Assembly: GCA_042862465.1 (NCBI GenBank)
Contig: JASTVH010000003.1
Coordinates: 372,001 to 436,000 of the forward strand
DNA from: JASTVH01 sp042862465
Lineage (GTDB): Bacteria > Pseudomonadota > Gammaproteobacteria > Pseudomonadales > Oleiphilaceae
Direction: 5' to 3'
DNA: 64,000 bases
A model generated the notes under the pieces. The model did no database searches. It had not been told where the DNA came from and saw nothing but the letters and a program-made list of their open reading frames with translations. The translations under genes and the position numbers were made by a program. The first letter of the stretch is position 1. Every line of letters begins with the position of its first letter. This document shows, in pieces, positions 18,185-26,914 of this stretch.

Positions 18185-18203
18185 TGTTCACATCATGTGA
18201 ACA
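18185..18203. promoter_or_regulatory. Perfect palindromic operator for the TetR regulator
   Basis: TGTTCACATCATGTGAACA is a 9-1-9 perfect palindrome, and weaker symmetry (GTGTAC on one side, GTGCAC on the other) extends it. It lies 26 bases before the reductase ATG, within the divergent spacer. A TTGACG -35 candidate for the minus strand is at 18234-18229, so a repressor here would block the desaturase promoter. A looser GTGTACAATCGTTTAC at 18383-18398 may be a second site near the tetR start. Confidence 0.75.
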
Positions 18204-18432
18204 AGTGTGCACAAAGAGGTGTGGTCTCGTCAATCACCATCGGTCGATTTGGGGGTTTTTCCTAATTCCATGATTTAAATGGACTATCAGTTGCTCCTTG
18301 CGGGAGTTCTGGTAGAGGCAGGCCTGGCCGCACCATTTTGTGGCCCGAAATGACAGGCGGGATGGCGGTGGTAGGTGTTTTTTGTGTACAATCGTTTACC
18401 TTGGCCGAATGATGTTGGCGGGGTGTTTGAAA

Positions 18433-19110
18433 ATGTCGAAGAGCAAGCCACGGCGAAAGCCGGGAGAAACGCGCGATAAACTCATGGGGGCAGCGCTGGG
18501 TCTGGTGGGCAAGGGGCGCCACTTTGCCAGCCTGGGCATCCGCGAGGTCACGCGCGAAGCAGGTGTGGTGCCCACTTCCTTCTACCGCCACTTCCGCAAC
18601 ATGGATGACCTCGGACTGCAACTGGTCGACGAGCTGGGCCTGATCCTGCGTAAGCTGATGCGCGAAGCCCGCAATACGGCCCTGCATGCGGAAAAACTGA
18701 TCGCCGAATCGGTCGATACCTTTGTGAATTATGTGCTGGCCAATCGCGCCTTCTTCATGTTTATGGCCCAGGGCCTGGCGGGGGAAAGCCGGGCGGTGCA
18801 GGAGGGCATTCGCAGCGAGATGCGCTTCTTCGCCAGCGAACTGGCCAACGACCTGCGCCGGATGCGGTTGGCTGACCATCTGAACGATGCCGATCTGGAC
18901 ATGGTGAGCGAACTGGTGATCCGCACCGTGGCCTTTACGCTGACCGACCTGTTGAGTATTGCGCCGGGGGATGACTATCAGGTTGATCAGGTGCGCGAGC
19001 GTACTTCGCGGTATCTGCAGCTGATTTTTGTGGGGGCGGCGCATTGGCAGTCCGGTGAGGGGGCGGGAGCGGAATCGCGGACGGCGAGAGGTTCCTTAAG
19101 GATGGATTAG
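18433..19110 (+). CDS. TetR-family regulator, DesT-like
   Basis: A 225-residue repressor with an N-terminal helix-turn-helix (about residues 10-60: ETRDKLMGAALGLVGKGRHF and VTREAGVVPTSFYRHFRNMDDL) and a ligand-binding all-helical C-terminal domain. In the P. aeruginosa relative, acyl-CoA ligands tune repression of the desaturase operon; this role is inferred from the identical divergent layout. The start chosen is the ATG at 18433 (MSKSKPRRKPGE). An ATG at 18409 in the same frame would add eight residues. Confidence 0.88.
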   Translation: MSKSKPRRKPGETRDKLMGAALGLVGKGRHFASLGIREVTREAGVVPTSFYRHFRNMDDLGLQLVDELGLILRKLMREARNTALHAEKLIAESVDTFVNYVLANRAFFMFMAQGLAGESRAVQEGIRSEMRFFASELANDLRRMRLADHLNDADLDMVSELVIRTVAFTLTDLLSIAPGDDYQVDQVRERTSRYLQLIFVGAAHWQSGEGAGAESRTARGSLRMD

Positions 19111-19120
19111 GCCCTTTGCA

Positions 19121-19209
19121 CGTCATACCCGCGCAGGCGGGTATCCAGGGCGGCCATCACCGAGCCTTGATGCAAAACGCTCTGGATCCCCGCCTGCGCG
19201 GGGATGACG
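19121..19209. repeat. REP-like inverted pair between tetR and spoVR
   Basis: The left unit is CGTCATACCCGCGCAGGCGG and the right is GATCCCCGCCTGCGCGGGGA followed by TGACG, the same family as 3028-3104. It lies between convergent genes. Confidence 0.88.
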
Positions 19210-19244
19210 TTTCGAGATCTGAGTGTGGGGGTTTACGCTGAAAG

Positions 19245-19337
19245 CGTCCAACGTCCAACGTCCAACGTCCAACGTCCAACGTCCAACGTCCAACGTCCAA
19301 CGTCCAACGTCCAACGTCCAACGTCCAACGTCCAGCG
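19245..19337. repeat. Heptanucleotide tandem array, unit CGTCCAA, about 13 copies
   Basis: A perfect 7-bp tandem array abuts the stop codon of spoVR (19338) with no spacer. It has the same unit as 50457-50588 and differs from 2870-3001 and 62981-63050 by one base per unit. Confidence 0.97.
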
Positions 19338-20864
19338 TCAGCTCGACAACACATCCTCGTCGTCATAATCCTCCTGCGGCGGGCAGTGATACTCGTCCAG
19401 CAACTCCCCGTCCTCGACACTCTCCAGGTGCACATCAAAGCCCCACAGCCGGTGCACATGGCGCAGCACTTCCTCGGCCTCGTCGTCCAGGGGCACCCGG
19501 TCCACGGGGATGTGGCGCAGGGTCAGGGAGCGGTCGCCGCGCACGTCCACGTTCCAAACCTGGATGTTGGGCTCGCGGTAGCTGAGGTTGTACTGGCGCG
19601 CCAGCTTCTCGCGAATGGCCTGGTAGCCGGCGTCATCGTGGATGGCGGTAACCTCGTACACCGGTTCGCGCTCGTCGTCGCAGATGGCGAACAGCTTGAG
19701 GTCCCGGATCACCTTGGGGGAGAGGAACTGCAGGATGAAGCTCTCGTCCTTGAAGTTCTTCATGGCGAAGTGGAGGGTTTCCAGCCAGTCGCTGCCGGCG
19801 ATGTCCGGGAACCAGCGTTTGTCCTCTTCCGTGGGATCCTCGCAGATCCGGCGGATGTCGGAATACATGGAGAAGCCCAGGGTGTAGGGGTTGATGCCGG
19901 AATACCAGGGGCTGTCGAACGGCGGCTGGTAGATGACGGCGGTGTGGCTTTGCAGCAGCTCCAGCATGAAGCCGTCGGTCACCAGCCCCTTGTCGTAGAG
20001 GCGGTGAATGATGGTGTAGTGCCAGAAACTGGCCCAGCCTTCGTTCATCACCTGGGTCTGGCGTTGTGGATAGAAATACTGCGCGATTTTGCGCACGATC
20101 CGCACCAGTTCGCGCTGCCAGGTTTCCAGCAGGGGCGCGTTCTTTTCAATGAAATAGAGAATGTTTTCCTGCGGCTCGGCCGGGTAGCGGTGGCCGCTTT
20201 TTTCCTGCTCCTTTTCCGGTTCCAGCTGCGGAATGGTCCGCCAAAGATCGTTGATCTGGCGCTGACGGTATTCTTCCCGTTCCTTCTGGCGCCGGCGTTC
20301 CTCGGCCGCGGAGATCGGGGCGGGGCGCTTATAGCGGTCCACACCGTAGTTCATGATGGCGTGGCAGGAATCCAGGAATGATTCCACTTCTTCCAGCCCG
20401 TAACGCTCCTCGCATTCAGCCACGTACTGCTTGGCGAATACCAGGTAGTCGATGATGGCGCTGGCGTCGGTCCAGGTCTTGAACAGGTAGTTGTTCTTGA
20501 AGAACGAGTTGTGCCCGTAACAGGCATGGGCAATGACCAGCGCCTGCATCGGCATGGTGTTTTCTTCCATGAGATAGGCGATACAGGGATCGGAGTTGAT
20601 CACGATCTCGTAGGCCAGTCCCATCTGGCCGCGCTGGTAGCGCTTGGAGGTGTTGAGGAACTGCTTGCCGAAGGACCAGTGATGATAGCCCACGGGCATG
20701 CCCACGGAACTGTAGGCGTCCATCATCTGCTCGGCGCTGATCACCTCGATCTGGTTGGGGTAGGTGTCCAGCTTGAATTCTTCGGCGATCTTGGCGATTT
20801 CCTCGTCATATCGCTTGACCAGGTCGAAGGTCCATTCCGACCCGGTGGAAATGGGCTCTGTCAT
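19338..20864 (-). CDS. SpoVR family protein (YcgB)
   Basis: A 508-residue member of the SpoVR/YcgB family. Landmarks are YPNQIEVISAEQMMDAYSSVGMP, YHHWSFGKQF, VIAHACYGHNSFFKNNYLF and VMNEGWASFWHYTIIH, which include conserved histidines. Function is poorly known; it is co-transcribed with PrkA and YeaH in many gammaproteobacteria and linked to starvation or stationary-phase stress. Its ATG overlaps the yeaH stop by four bases. A CGTCCAA array begins at its stop. Confidence 0.95.
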   Translation of the reverse strand: MTEPISTGSEWTFDLVKRYDEEIAKIAEEFKLDTYPNQIEVISAEQMMDAYSSVGMPVGYHHWSFGKQFLNTSKRYQRGQMGLAYEIVINSDPCIAYLMEENTMPMQALVIAHACYGHNSFFKNNYLFKTWTDASAIIDYLVFAKQYVAECEERYGLEEVESFLDSCHAIMNYGVDRYKRPAPISAAEERRRQKEREEYRQRQINDLWRTIPQLEPEKEQEKSGHRYPAEPQENILYFIEKNAPLLETWQRELVRIVRKIAQYFYPQRQTQVMNEGWASFWHYTIIHRLYDKGLVTDGFMLELLQSHTAVIYQPPFDSPWYSGINPYTLGFSMYSDIRRICEDPTEEDKRWFPDIAGSDWLETLHFAMKNFKDESFILQFLSPKVIRDLKLFAICDDEREPVYEVTAIHDDAGYQAIREKLARQYNLSYREPNIQVWNVDVRGDRSLTLRHIPVDRVPLDDEAEEVLRHVHRLWGFDVHLESVEDGELLDEYHCPPQEDYDDEDVLSS

Positions 20865-22156
20865 GCCGCTTTCCTCTCAAACAGCCGTCGGAAGACCGGA
20901 TAGATGTCGCCGGCATCGGTAATCTGCTGCATGGCGAAGGCTTCCGGGTTTTCCGCCTGAATCTTCTCGTACTCGTACCAGAGCATCTGATGATCCTGTG
21001 GGGTGATCTCCACATAGGCGTAGTACTGCACCAGCGGCAGCAGCTGCTCCGACAGGATCTTGCCACACACCGGAGAATCGTCGTTCCAGTTGTCCCCATC
21101 GGAGGCCTGGGCGGCGTAGATGTTCCACTCGGCCGGGGAATAGCGCGCCTCGATGATCTGCTTCATCAGCTTGAGGGCGCTGGAGACGATGGTGCCGCCG
21201 GTTTCCCGGGAGTAGAAGAACTCTTCCTCGTCCACTTCCTTGGCGCTGGTGTGGTGGCGGATGAAGACCACTTCGATGCGCTGGTAGTTCTTCTTCAGGA
21301 ACAGGTAGAGCAGGATGAAGAAGCGCTTGGCGATGTCCTTGTGCATCTGGCTCATGGAGCCGGACACGTCCATCAGGCAGAACATGACCGCGCTGGTGGC
21401 CGGCTTGGGCTCGCGCACGTGCTGGTTGTAGCGCAGATCGATCTCGTCGATCCAGGGAATACGGCGCACCCGGGCCTTGAGATCGGCCAGTTCCTGCTCC
21501 AGGGCCTTGATCTGGTCCTGTTTGCTGAAGGCGGGATCGGGGATATCCGGCTCCGCCCGCAGTTCCTCCAGCTGCTGTTCCAGTTCACGGATCTTGCGCC
21601 GCCGCGAGCCGGAGAGGCTCAGGCGCCGGGCGTAGGCGCCGCGCAGGGAGCGCACCACGTTGAGCTTGGCCGGTACCCCCTGGGAGGTGTAGCCGGCGCG
21701 CACGTACTTGAACGCTTCGGCATCCTTGAGCTGTTTGCGGGCCAGGTTGGGCAGTTCCAGATCATCGAACAGGAAATCGAGAAACTCTTCCTGGGTGATC
21801 TGGAAGACAAACTCATCCATGCCCTCGCCATCGGGGCTGGCCTGGCCTTCGCCCCCGCCACCGCCGCTGCCAGCCGGGGGCTTGGGCAGGCGGTCGCCGC
21901 TGACGAATTCCTTGTTGCCGGGGTGGACGACTTCACGCCGTCCGCCCTTGCCATGGTGGAAAGTGGGCTCACTGATATCCTTGGTCGGGATACTGACTTT
22001 CTCGCCCCGCTCGATGTCGGTGATCGAACGCTTGTGCACCGCGTCCGCCACAGCACGCTTGATATGGTGGCGGTAGCGGCGCAGGAATCGCTCGCGGTTG
22101 ACGGCACTCTTGTTCTTGCCGTTAAGCCGTCGATCGATAACGTGGGTCATGCCCAT
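20861..22156 (-). CDS. yeaH: YeaH/YhbH family protein (DUF444)
   Basis: This 431-residue DUF444 protein has a basic N-terminus, a glycine-rich linker (SGGGGGEGQ near 95-105) and a von Willebrand A-like C-terminal half with the metal-site motif FCLMDVSGSM followed by IRHHTSAKEVDEEEFFYSRETGGT. It is the middle gene of prkA-yeaH-spoVR. In E. coli yeaG and yeaH respond to nitrogen starvation and RpoS. GGGAG lies seven bases upstream of the ATG at 22156. Confidence 0.95.
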   Translation of the reverse strand: MGMTHVIDRRLNGKNKSAVNRERFLRRYRHHIKRAVADAVHKRSITDIERGEKVSIPTKDISEPTFHHGKGGRREVVHPGNKEFVSGDRLPKPPAGSGGGGGEGQASPDGEGMDEFVFQITQEEFLDFLFDDLELPNLARKQLKDAEAFKYVRAGYTSQGVPAKLNVVRSLRGAYARRLSLSGSRRRKIRELEQQLEELRAEPDIPDPAFSKQDQIKALEQELADLKARVRRIPWIDEIDLRYNQHVREPKPATSAVMFCLMDVSGSMSQMHKDIAKRFFILLYLFLKKNYQRIEVVFIRHHTSAKEVDEEEFFYSRETGGTIVSSALKLMKQIIEARYSPAEWNIYAAQASDGDNWNDDSPVCGKILSEQLLPLVQYYAYVEITPQDHQMLWYEYEKIQAENPEAFAMQQITDAGDIYPVFRRLFERKAA

Positions 22157-22200
22157 AAAAACTCTCCCGAACGGTGAGGGAAACGTTGAGTCGGGTCCCC

Positions 22201-22262
22201 GTCGTTCCCGCGCAGGCGGGAACCCATGGCCGCTCTGGATACCCGCCTTCGCGGGTATGACG
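22201..22262. repeat. REP-like inverted pair between prkA and yeaH
   Basis: GTCGTTCCCGCGCAGGCGGG and TACCCGCCTTCGCGGGTATG with ACGG. It is the compact form of the 3028-3104 family. It sits in the 161-base spacer inside the operon and may set relative mRNA stability. Confidence 0.85.
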
Positions 22263-22317
22263 GTGCCTTCAACGGTTTCTCGGGGAAACGCATCGGTGCT
22301 TTTTCACCTCCCGTCCC

Positions 22318-24240
22318 TTATTGGGATTTACGCACCCGCAGGTACCATTCTGCAAGCAGACGCACCTGCTTTTCGGTGTAGCCACGGTCGATCATCCGCT
22401 CCACGAACTGGCGATGCTTGCGCTGATCGTCTTCGGAGCCCTTCGGGTTGAAGGAGATCACCGGCAACAGATCCTCGGTGTTGGAGAACATCTTCTTCTC
22501 GATCACACCGCGCAGTTTCTCGTAACTGAGCCAGGACGGGTTCTTGCCCTGGTTGCTGGCCCGGGCCCGCAGCACGAAGTTGACCACCTCGTTGCGGAAG
22601 TCCTTCGGGTTGGAAATGCCCGCCGGCTTCTCGATCTTCTCCAGCTCGTCGTTGATCGCGGCGCGGTCGAGGATTTCGCCGGTTTCCGGATCGCGGTACT
22701 CCTGATCCTGGATCCAGAAGTCGGCGTACGTGACGTAGCGGTCGAACAGGTTCTGGCCGTATTCGGAGTAGGATTCCAGATAGGCGGTCTGGATTTCCTT
22801 GCCGATGAACTCCACGTAGTGCGGGGCCATGAATTCCTTGATGAAGCGCAGATAGCGTTCCTGCACTTCGGCCGGGAACTGTTCCTGCTCAATCTGCTTT
22901 TCCAGCACATACAACAGGTGGACCGGGTTGGCCGCCACTTCAGTGGTGTCGAAGTTGAACACCTTGGACAGTATCTTGAAGGCGAAACGGGTGGAAAGCC
23001 CGTCCATGCCCTCGTTGACGCCGGCCGCGTCGCGGTATTCCTGGATCGATTTGGCCTTGGGGTCGGTGTCCTTGATGTTCTGGCCGTCGTACACTTTCAT
23101 CTTGGAGTAGATACTGGAGTTCTCCGGCTCCTTCAGGCGCGAGAGCACGGTGAACTGGGCGAGCATGCTCAGGGTGTCCGGGGCACAGGGGGCGCCGGCC
23201 AGGGAGCTTTCCCGCAGCAGCTTCTTGTAGATCTCGATTTCCTCGCTGACCCGCAGGCAGTAGGGCACCTTGACGATGTAGACCCGGTCGAGGAAGGCCT
23301 CGTTGTGCTTGTTGTTGCGGAAGGTCTGCCACTCGGATTCGTTGGAGTGGGCCAGAATGATGCCGTCGAACGGCACCGAGCCCATGCCTTCGGTGGTGTT
23401 GTAGTTGCCTTCCTGGGTCGCGGTCAGCAGCGGGTGCAGGACCTTGATCGGGGCCTTGAACATCTCGACGAATTCCATCAGCCCCTGGTTGGCCCGGGAC
23501 AGGCCGCCGGAGAAGCTGTAGGAATCGGGATCATCCTGGGGGAACTCCTCCAGCATGCGGATGTTGACCTTGCCCACGAGGGCGGAAATGTCCTGGTTGT
23601 TCTCGTCACCGGGTTCGGTCTTGGAAATGGCCACCTGGTCGAGAATCGACGGGTAGCGCTTGACCACGCGGAACTGGCTGATATCGCCGCCGTACTCGTG
23701 CAGGCGCTTGACCGCCCAGGGTGACATGATCGGCTTCAGGTAACGGCGCGGGATGCCGTATTCCTCTTCCAGGATGGGGCCGTCTTCACCGGGATCGAAC
23801 AGCCCCAGCGGGGATTCGTTCACCGGCGAGCCCTTGATGGCGTAGAAGGGCACTTTCTGCATCAGCTGCTTGAGCTTCTCGGCCAGGGAGGACTTGCCCC
23901 CGCCCACCGGGCCCAGCAGATAGAGGATCTGTTTCTTCTCTTCCAGCCCCTGGGCGGCGTGGCGGAAGAAGGAGACGATGTTCTCGACGGCGTCCTCCAT
24001 GCCGTAGAACTCGGCAAATTCGGGATAGCGTTTGATGACCTTATTGGAAAAGATGCGCGACAGCCTGGAGTCTCTGGACGTGTCGATCATTTCCGGTTCA
24101 CCAATCGCCATCAGCATCCTTTCAGCGGCGGTGGCGTATGCAGCGGTGTCTTCTTTGCAGATCTGAAGGTACTCCTCCAGGCTGTATTCCTCCTCCTGTG
24201 TCGAGTCGTACCGGTTCTTGAAGTGCTGCAAAATACTCAT
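22318..24240 (-). CDS. yeaG: PrkA serine protein kinase / AAA+ protein (YeaG)
   Basis: A 640-residue protein with an AAA+ module (Walker A GPVGGGKS at 110-117) and a C-terminal PrkA kinase-like domain (from about residue 400). Family blocks include SRIFSNKVIKRYPEFAEFYGM, EEYGIPRRYLKPIMSPWA and HSNESEWQTFRNNKHNEAFLDR. It leads the stress operon with yeaH and spoVR. The leader carries AAGGGGG before the ATG. An ACTATGCTG element at 24515-24523 on the minus strand resembles an RpoS-type -10 region, which would fit the known RpoS control of the E. coli operon. Confidence 0.95.
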   Translation of the reverse strand: MSILQHFKNRYDSTQEEEYSLEEYLQICKEDTAAYATAAERMLMAIGEPEMIDTSRDSRLSRIFSNKVIKRYPEFAEFYGMEDAVENIVSFFRHAAQGLEEKKQILYLLGPVGGGKSSLAEKLKQLMQKVPFYAIKGSPVNESPLGLFDPGEDGPILEEEYGIPRRYLKPIMSPWAVKRLHEYGGDISQFRVVKRYPSILDQVAISKTEPGDENNQDISALVGKVNIRMLEEFPQDDPDSYSFSGGLSRANQGLMEFVEMFKAPIKVLHPLLTATQEGNYNTTEGMGSVPFDGIILAHSNESEWQTFRNNKHNEAFLDRVYIVKVPYCLRVSEEIEIYKKLLRESSLAGAPCAPDTLSMLAQFTVLSRLKEPENSSIYSKMKVYDGQNIKDTDPKAKSIQEYRDAAGVNEGMDGLSTRFAFKILSKVFNFDTTEVAANPVHLLYVLEKQIEQEQFPAEVQERYLRFIKEFMAPHYVEFIGKEIQTAYLESYSEYGQNLFDRYVTYADFWIQDQEYRDPETGEILDRAAINDELEKIEKPAGISNPKDFRNEVVNFVLRARASNQGKNPSWLSYEKLRGVIEKKMFSNTEDLLPVISFNPKGSEDDQRKHRQFVERMIDRGYTEKQVRLLAEWYLRVRKSQ

Positions 24241-24773
24241 ACTTGGCCCCCTTGCTTGTCATTCAAGCGCGATTACACGGCATGGTCCCTCAAAGCTTTG
24301 GTTTGGCCAGTCGGCATTCAGTCGCTCGCTCGACTGGCGATTGCATTCGGGGATGGCCGGTCAGATATTGAGGTGTCGGACCGGGTCCCATCGGATGGCT
24401 GGAATTTGTTCTGGCGCGAACCGCTCAACCCATTTCGGTGAGGGGCATGGTGCGGTGTATCGACGACTTGTCGCGTCTTCTGACCGCTCGCCCGTGGCGT
24501 CGCCCTGATAACCTCAGCATAGTTCAGAGTTCGTACCTTTGACAGCGTAAATTCATCACGGTTCCGAAACTCTTTTTCAGGGATTACAGGCTGTTAAGAT
24601 TGGCCGGAGAGGGACAGAAACCATAGGGGGACCGTGCTTTAACCGGAGCCAACTGTGCGTTGCCAAACGAGATTCTTGTATAGTGGATAACCTGAGAAAG
24701 CGTTTGTTGATCTTTTTTTGCGGACTTTGCGAAGTGCTTTGCCAAGGAACCTTTTGGACCAAAAGGATGAGTC
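24241..24773. other. Divergent spacer between prkA and the epimerase gene
   Basis: No gene is supported in these 533 bases; small open frames lack ribosome sites and family features. The region should hold two divergent promoters. A candidate minus-strand RpoS-like -10 (ACTATGCTG, 24523-24515) and a TATAGT box on the plus strand near 24679 are visible but weak. A perfect palindrome lies at 24750-24766. Confidence 0.55.
24750..24766 (+). promoter_or_regulatory. Palindrome overlapping the epimerase ribosome-binding site
   Basis: CCTTTTGGACCAAAAGG is a perfect 8-1-8 palindrome. Its right arm contains most of AAGGATGAG, the Shine-Dalgarno region of the gene starting at 24774. In mRNA it would form a hairpin hiding the ribosome site. 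It has no U-run and is not a terminator. Confidence 0.6.
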
Positions 24774-25760
24774 ATGGAACGTTCCCCCGTTTTTGTCACC
24801 GGCGCCGGTGGCTTCATCGGCCGCCGCCTGGTGAGATCCCTGGCACGGGACGGTCACCCCGTGACAGCGCTGCTGATGGAGGCCGAGCCCCCTGCACCCG
24901 ACTGGCCGGCAGACGTGACGCTGGAACGGGGCGACGTCACGCGTATTGAAACCCTGCGTGCATCCATCCCCGAGGGTGCCCGGATCGTGCACCTGGCCGC
25001 CATGGTGGGGGATTGGGGCGAGCCACAGGCCCATCATCGGGTCACGGTGCAGGGGACAGAAAATCTGCTGGCGGTGGCGGTGGAAAAGAAGGCTGAACAC
25101 CTGGTCCTCAGTTCCAGCATCGTGGTGTACGGGCACCATATCGGCTCGGGGCCGCTGGATGAGTCGCATCCCTTTGGTGATCCCCTGGCGCCCTATGATC
25201 GCTGCAAGCAGGCGCAGGAAACCCTGTTCGTCAATTACGCCCGGAATGCCGACATACCCTACACGGTGATTCGGCCGGCCAATGTCTTCGGCCCCGGCTC
25301 GGGGCCCTGGGTGTTGAGCCTTTTGGAGGAAATGAAACGGGGCACGCCGACCCTGGTGGGCGGGGGCGAGTTCGATGCCGGGCTGGTCTACGTGGACAAT
25401 CTGGTGGACCTGTTCAAACGGGCGCTTGAGCGCTCCGAGGCCCGTAACAAAACCTTCATTGGTGCCGATGGCTTTGGCGTGACCTGGCGCCAGTATATGG
25501 AGGACCTGGCCTCCCTGGCGCAGGTGCCGCCGCCCAAGTCGGTGCCGGACTGGCTGGCCCGCGGGAGTGCGCCGGTCATGAACTGGTTGTGGCAACTGGT
25601 GGGTGCCGAGCGCCGCCCGCCCATCACGCCGCTGGCCTACCGTCTGGTGGGACAGCCGAACGAGTTCTCCAACCAAAAGGCCCGGGAGCAACTGGGCTGG
25701 GAGCCTGCGATCAGCTACCGTATGGCCCTTTCGGCGATTGCCGACAGTCTGACCCCATAG
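24774..25760 (+). CDS. NAD(P)-dependent epimerase/dehydratase (extended SDR)
   Basis: This 328-residue Rossmann enzyme has TGAGGFIG at 9-16, the catalytic Ser cluster SSS (113-115) and Tyr141-x3-Lys145 (YDRCK). The VIRPANVFGPGSGPW block and the 3-beta-hydroxysteroid dehydrogenase-like C-terminus suggest a sterol- or sugar-nucleotide-type substrate, which the context does not resolve. It is followed by a 2-hydroxyacid dehydrogenase 21 bases downstream, so the two may be co-transcribed. No glycan or LPS genes are nearby. Confidence 0.87.
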   Translation: MERSPVFVTGAGGFIGRRLVRSLARDGHPVTALLMEAEPPAPDWPADVTLERGDVTRIETLRASIPEGARIVHLAAMVGDWGEPQAHHRVTVQGTENLLAVAVEKKAEHLVLSSSIVVYGHHIGSGPLDESHPFGDPLAPYDRCKQAQETLFVNYARNADIPYTVIRPANVFGPGSGPWVLSLLEEMKRGTPTLVGGGEFDAGLVYVDNLVDLFKRALERSEARNKTFIGADGFGVTWRQYMEDLASLAQVPPPKSVPDWLARGSAPVMNWLWQLVGAERRPPITPLAYRLVGQPNEFSNQKAREQLGWEPAISYRMALSAIADSLTP

Positions 25761-25781
25761 CCCGATGAAAAGGATGCAGTC

Positions 25782-26744
25782 ATGAAAGCGGTATTTCTGG
25801 ATGCAGACACCCTCGGAGAGGATGTCGACCTGGCCCCGATCGAAGCAGCGGTGGACGAGCTTGAGCTGTATCCCATGACCGGGCCGGATGCGGTGATTGA
25901 GCGCCTTCAAGGGTGCGATACGGCCATCGTCAACAAGGTGGTGCTCAAACGCGAGCATTTCGAACAGCTGCCGCAACTGCGCGCGATTGTGGTGACCGCC
26001 ACGGGAGTCAACAACATCGATCTTGAGGCGGCACAGGAGCACGGTATCCGGGTGGTCAATGCCATCCGTTACGGTACGGCGGCCGTCGCCCAGCACACCT
26101 TCAGTCTCATTCTGGCGCTGGCGGGCAGTCTGCTGAACTATGCCGCCGACGTGCATCACGGCCGCTGGCAGCAAAGCCCCCAGTTCTGCCTGATGGATCA
26201 CCCCATGACCGAACTGGAGGGCAAGACCCTGGGGATCGTCGGCTACGGCGAGTTGGGGCACGCCGTGGCGCGGCTGGGCCAGGCCTTCGGCATGGAGGTG
26301 TTGCTCGGCGCCCGGCCTGGCCAGTCCACCGGTGTCACGGACGGTTTGCAGCGGGTGGCCCTGGCGGAGTTGCTGCCCCGGGTGGATGTGCTGTCCCTGC
26401 ACTGCCTGCTCAGCGAAGACACCCGCGACCTCATCGGCTGGGAGCAACTGCGTGCCATGAAGTCCAGTGCCCTGCTGATCAACACCGCCCGCGGGGGCAT
26501 CGTCAACGAGGAGGCGCTGGTCGAAGCCCTGCGGCAGAAGGAAATCGCGGGGGCCGGTTTCGACGTGTTGACCCGGGAGCCGCCGGTTGACGGCAATCCC
26601 CTGTTGCGCGCCGACATCCCCAACCTCATCGTGACGCCTCACTGCGCCTGGGCCACTCAAGAGGCGCGCCAGCGGATGGTGGAGAAAACCGCAGCCAATT
26701 TGCGGGGGATGCGGGATGGTACGTTGGAGCGTTGGGTGGTCTAG
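25782..26744 (+). CDS. D-2-hydroxyacid dehydrogenase (glycerate/hydroxypyruvate type)
   Basis: A 320-residue NAD-dependent dehydrogenase. The nucleotide motif GYGELG is at 154-159, and the catalytic triad is Arg237 (NTARGG), Glu266 and His287 (TPHCAWAT). Length and the GVNNIDL and YGTAAVAQHTFSLIL blocks match HprA-like glycerate dehydrogenases that interconvert hydroxypyruvate and glycerate. It follows the epimerase gene by 21 bases. Substrate is assigned only to subfamily level. Confidence 0.88.
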   Translation: MKAVFLDADTLGEDVDLAPIEAAVDELELYPMTGPDAVIERLQGCDTAIVNKVVLKREHFEQLPQLRAIVVTATGVNNIDLEAAQEHGIRVVNAIRYGTAAVAQHTFSLILALAGSLLNYAADVHHGRWQQSPQFCLMDHPMTELEGKTLGIVGYGELGHAVARLGQAFGMEVLLGARPGQSTGVTDGLQRVALAELLPRVDVLSLHCLLSEDTRDLIGWEQLRAMKSSALLINTARGGIVNEEALVEALRQKEIAGAGFDVLTREPPVDGNPLLRADIPNLIVTPHCAWATQEARQRMVEKTAANLRGMRDGTLERWVV

Positions 26745-26914
26745 AGTCCCGTTTGGTTAATTCGCTGACCTACTGCGCGACGCCGGGGCCTCTGGCCAAG
26801 GCGCCAGTCCGGTAAAGGGGCGACGAGGAAAAGTGAATAAACTGCGGCGATAAGTCCGGTTGCCGACTACTTTTATTCGTGTACGTTATTTTTGGCACTT
26901 GATTTGAGGCCCGG

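Noticed and set aside
24639..26660. 673-residue open frame antisense to the epimerase and dehydrogenase genes
   Set aside because: The opposite strand carries two enzymes with complete motifs; the antisense frame has low-complexity composition and no ribosome site. It is a GC-rich shadow.
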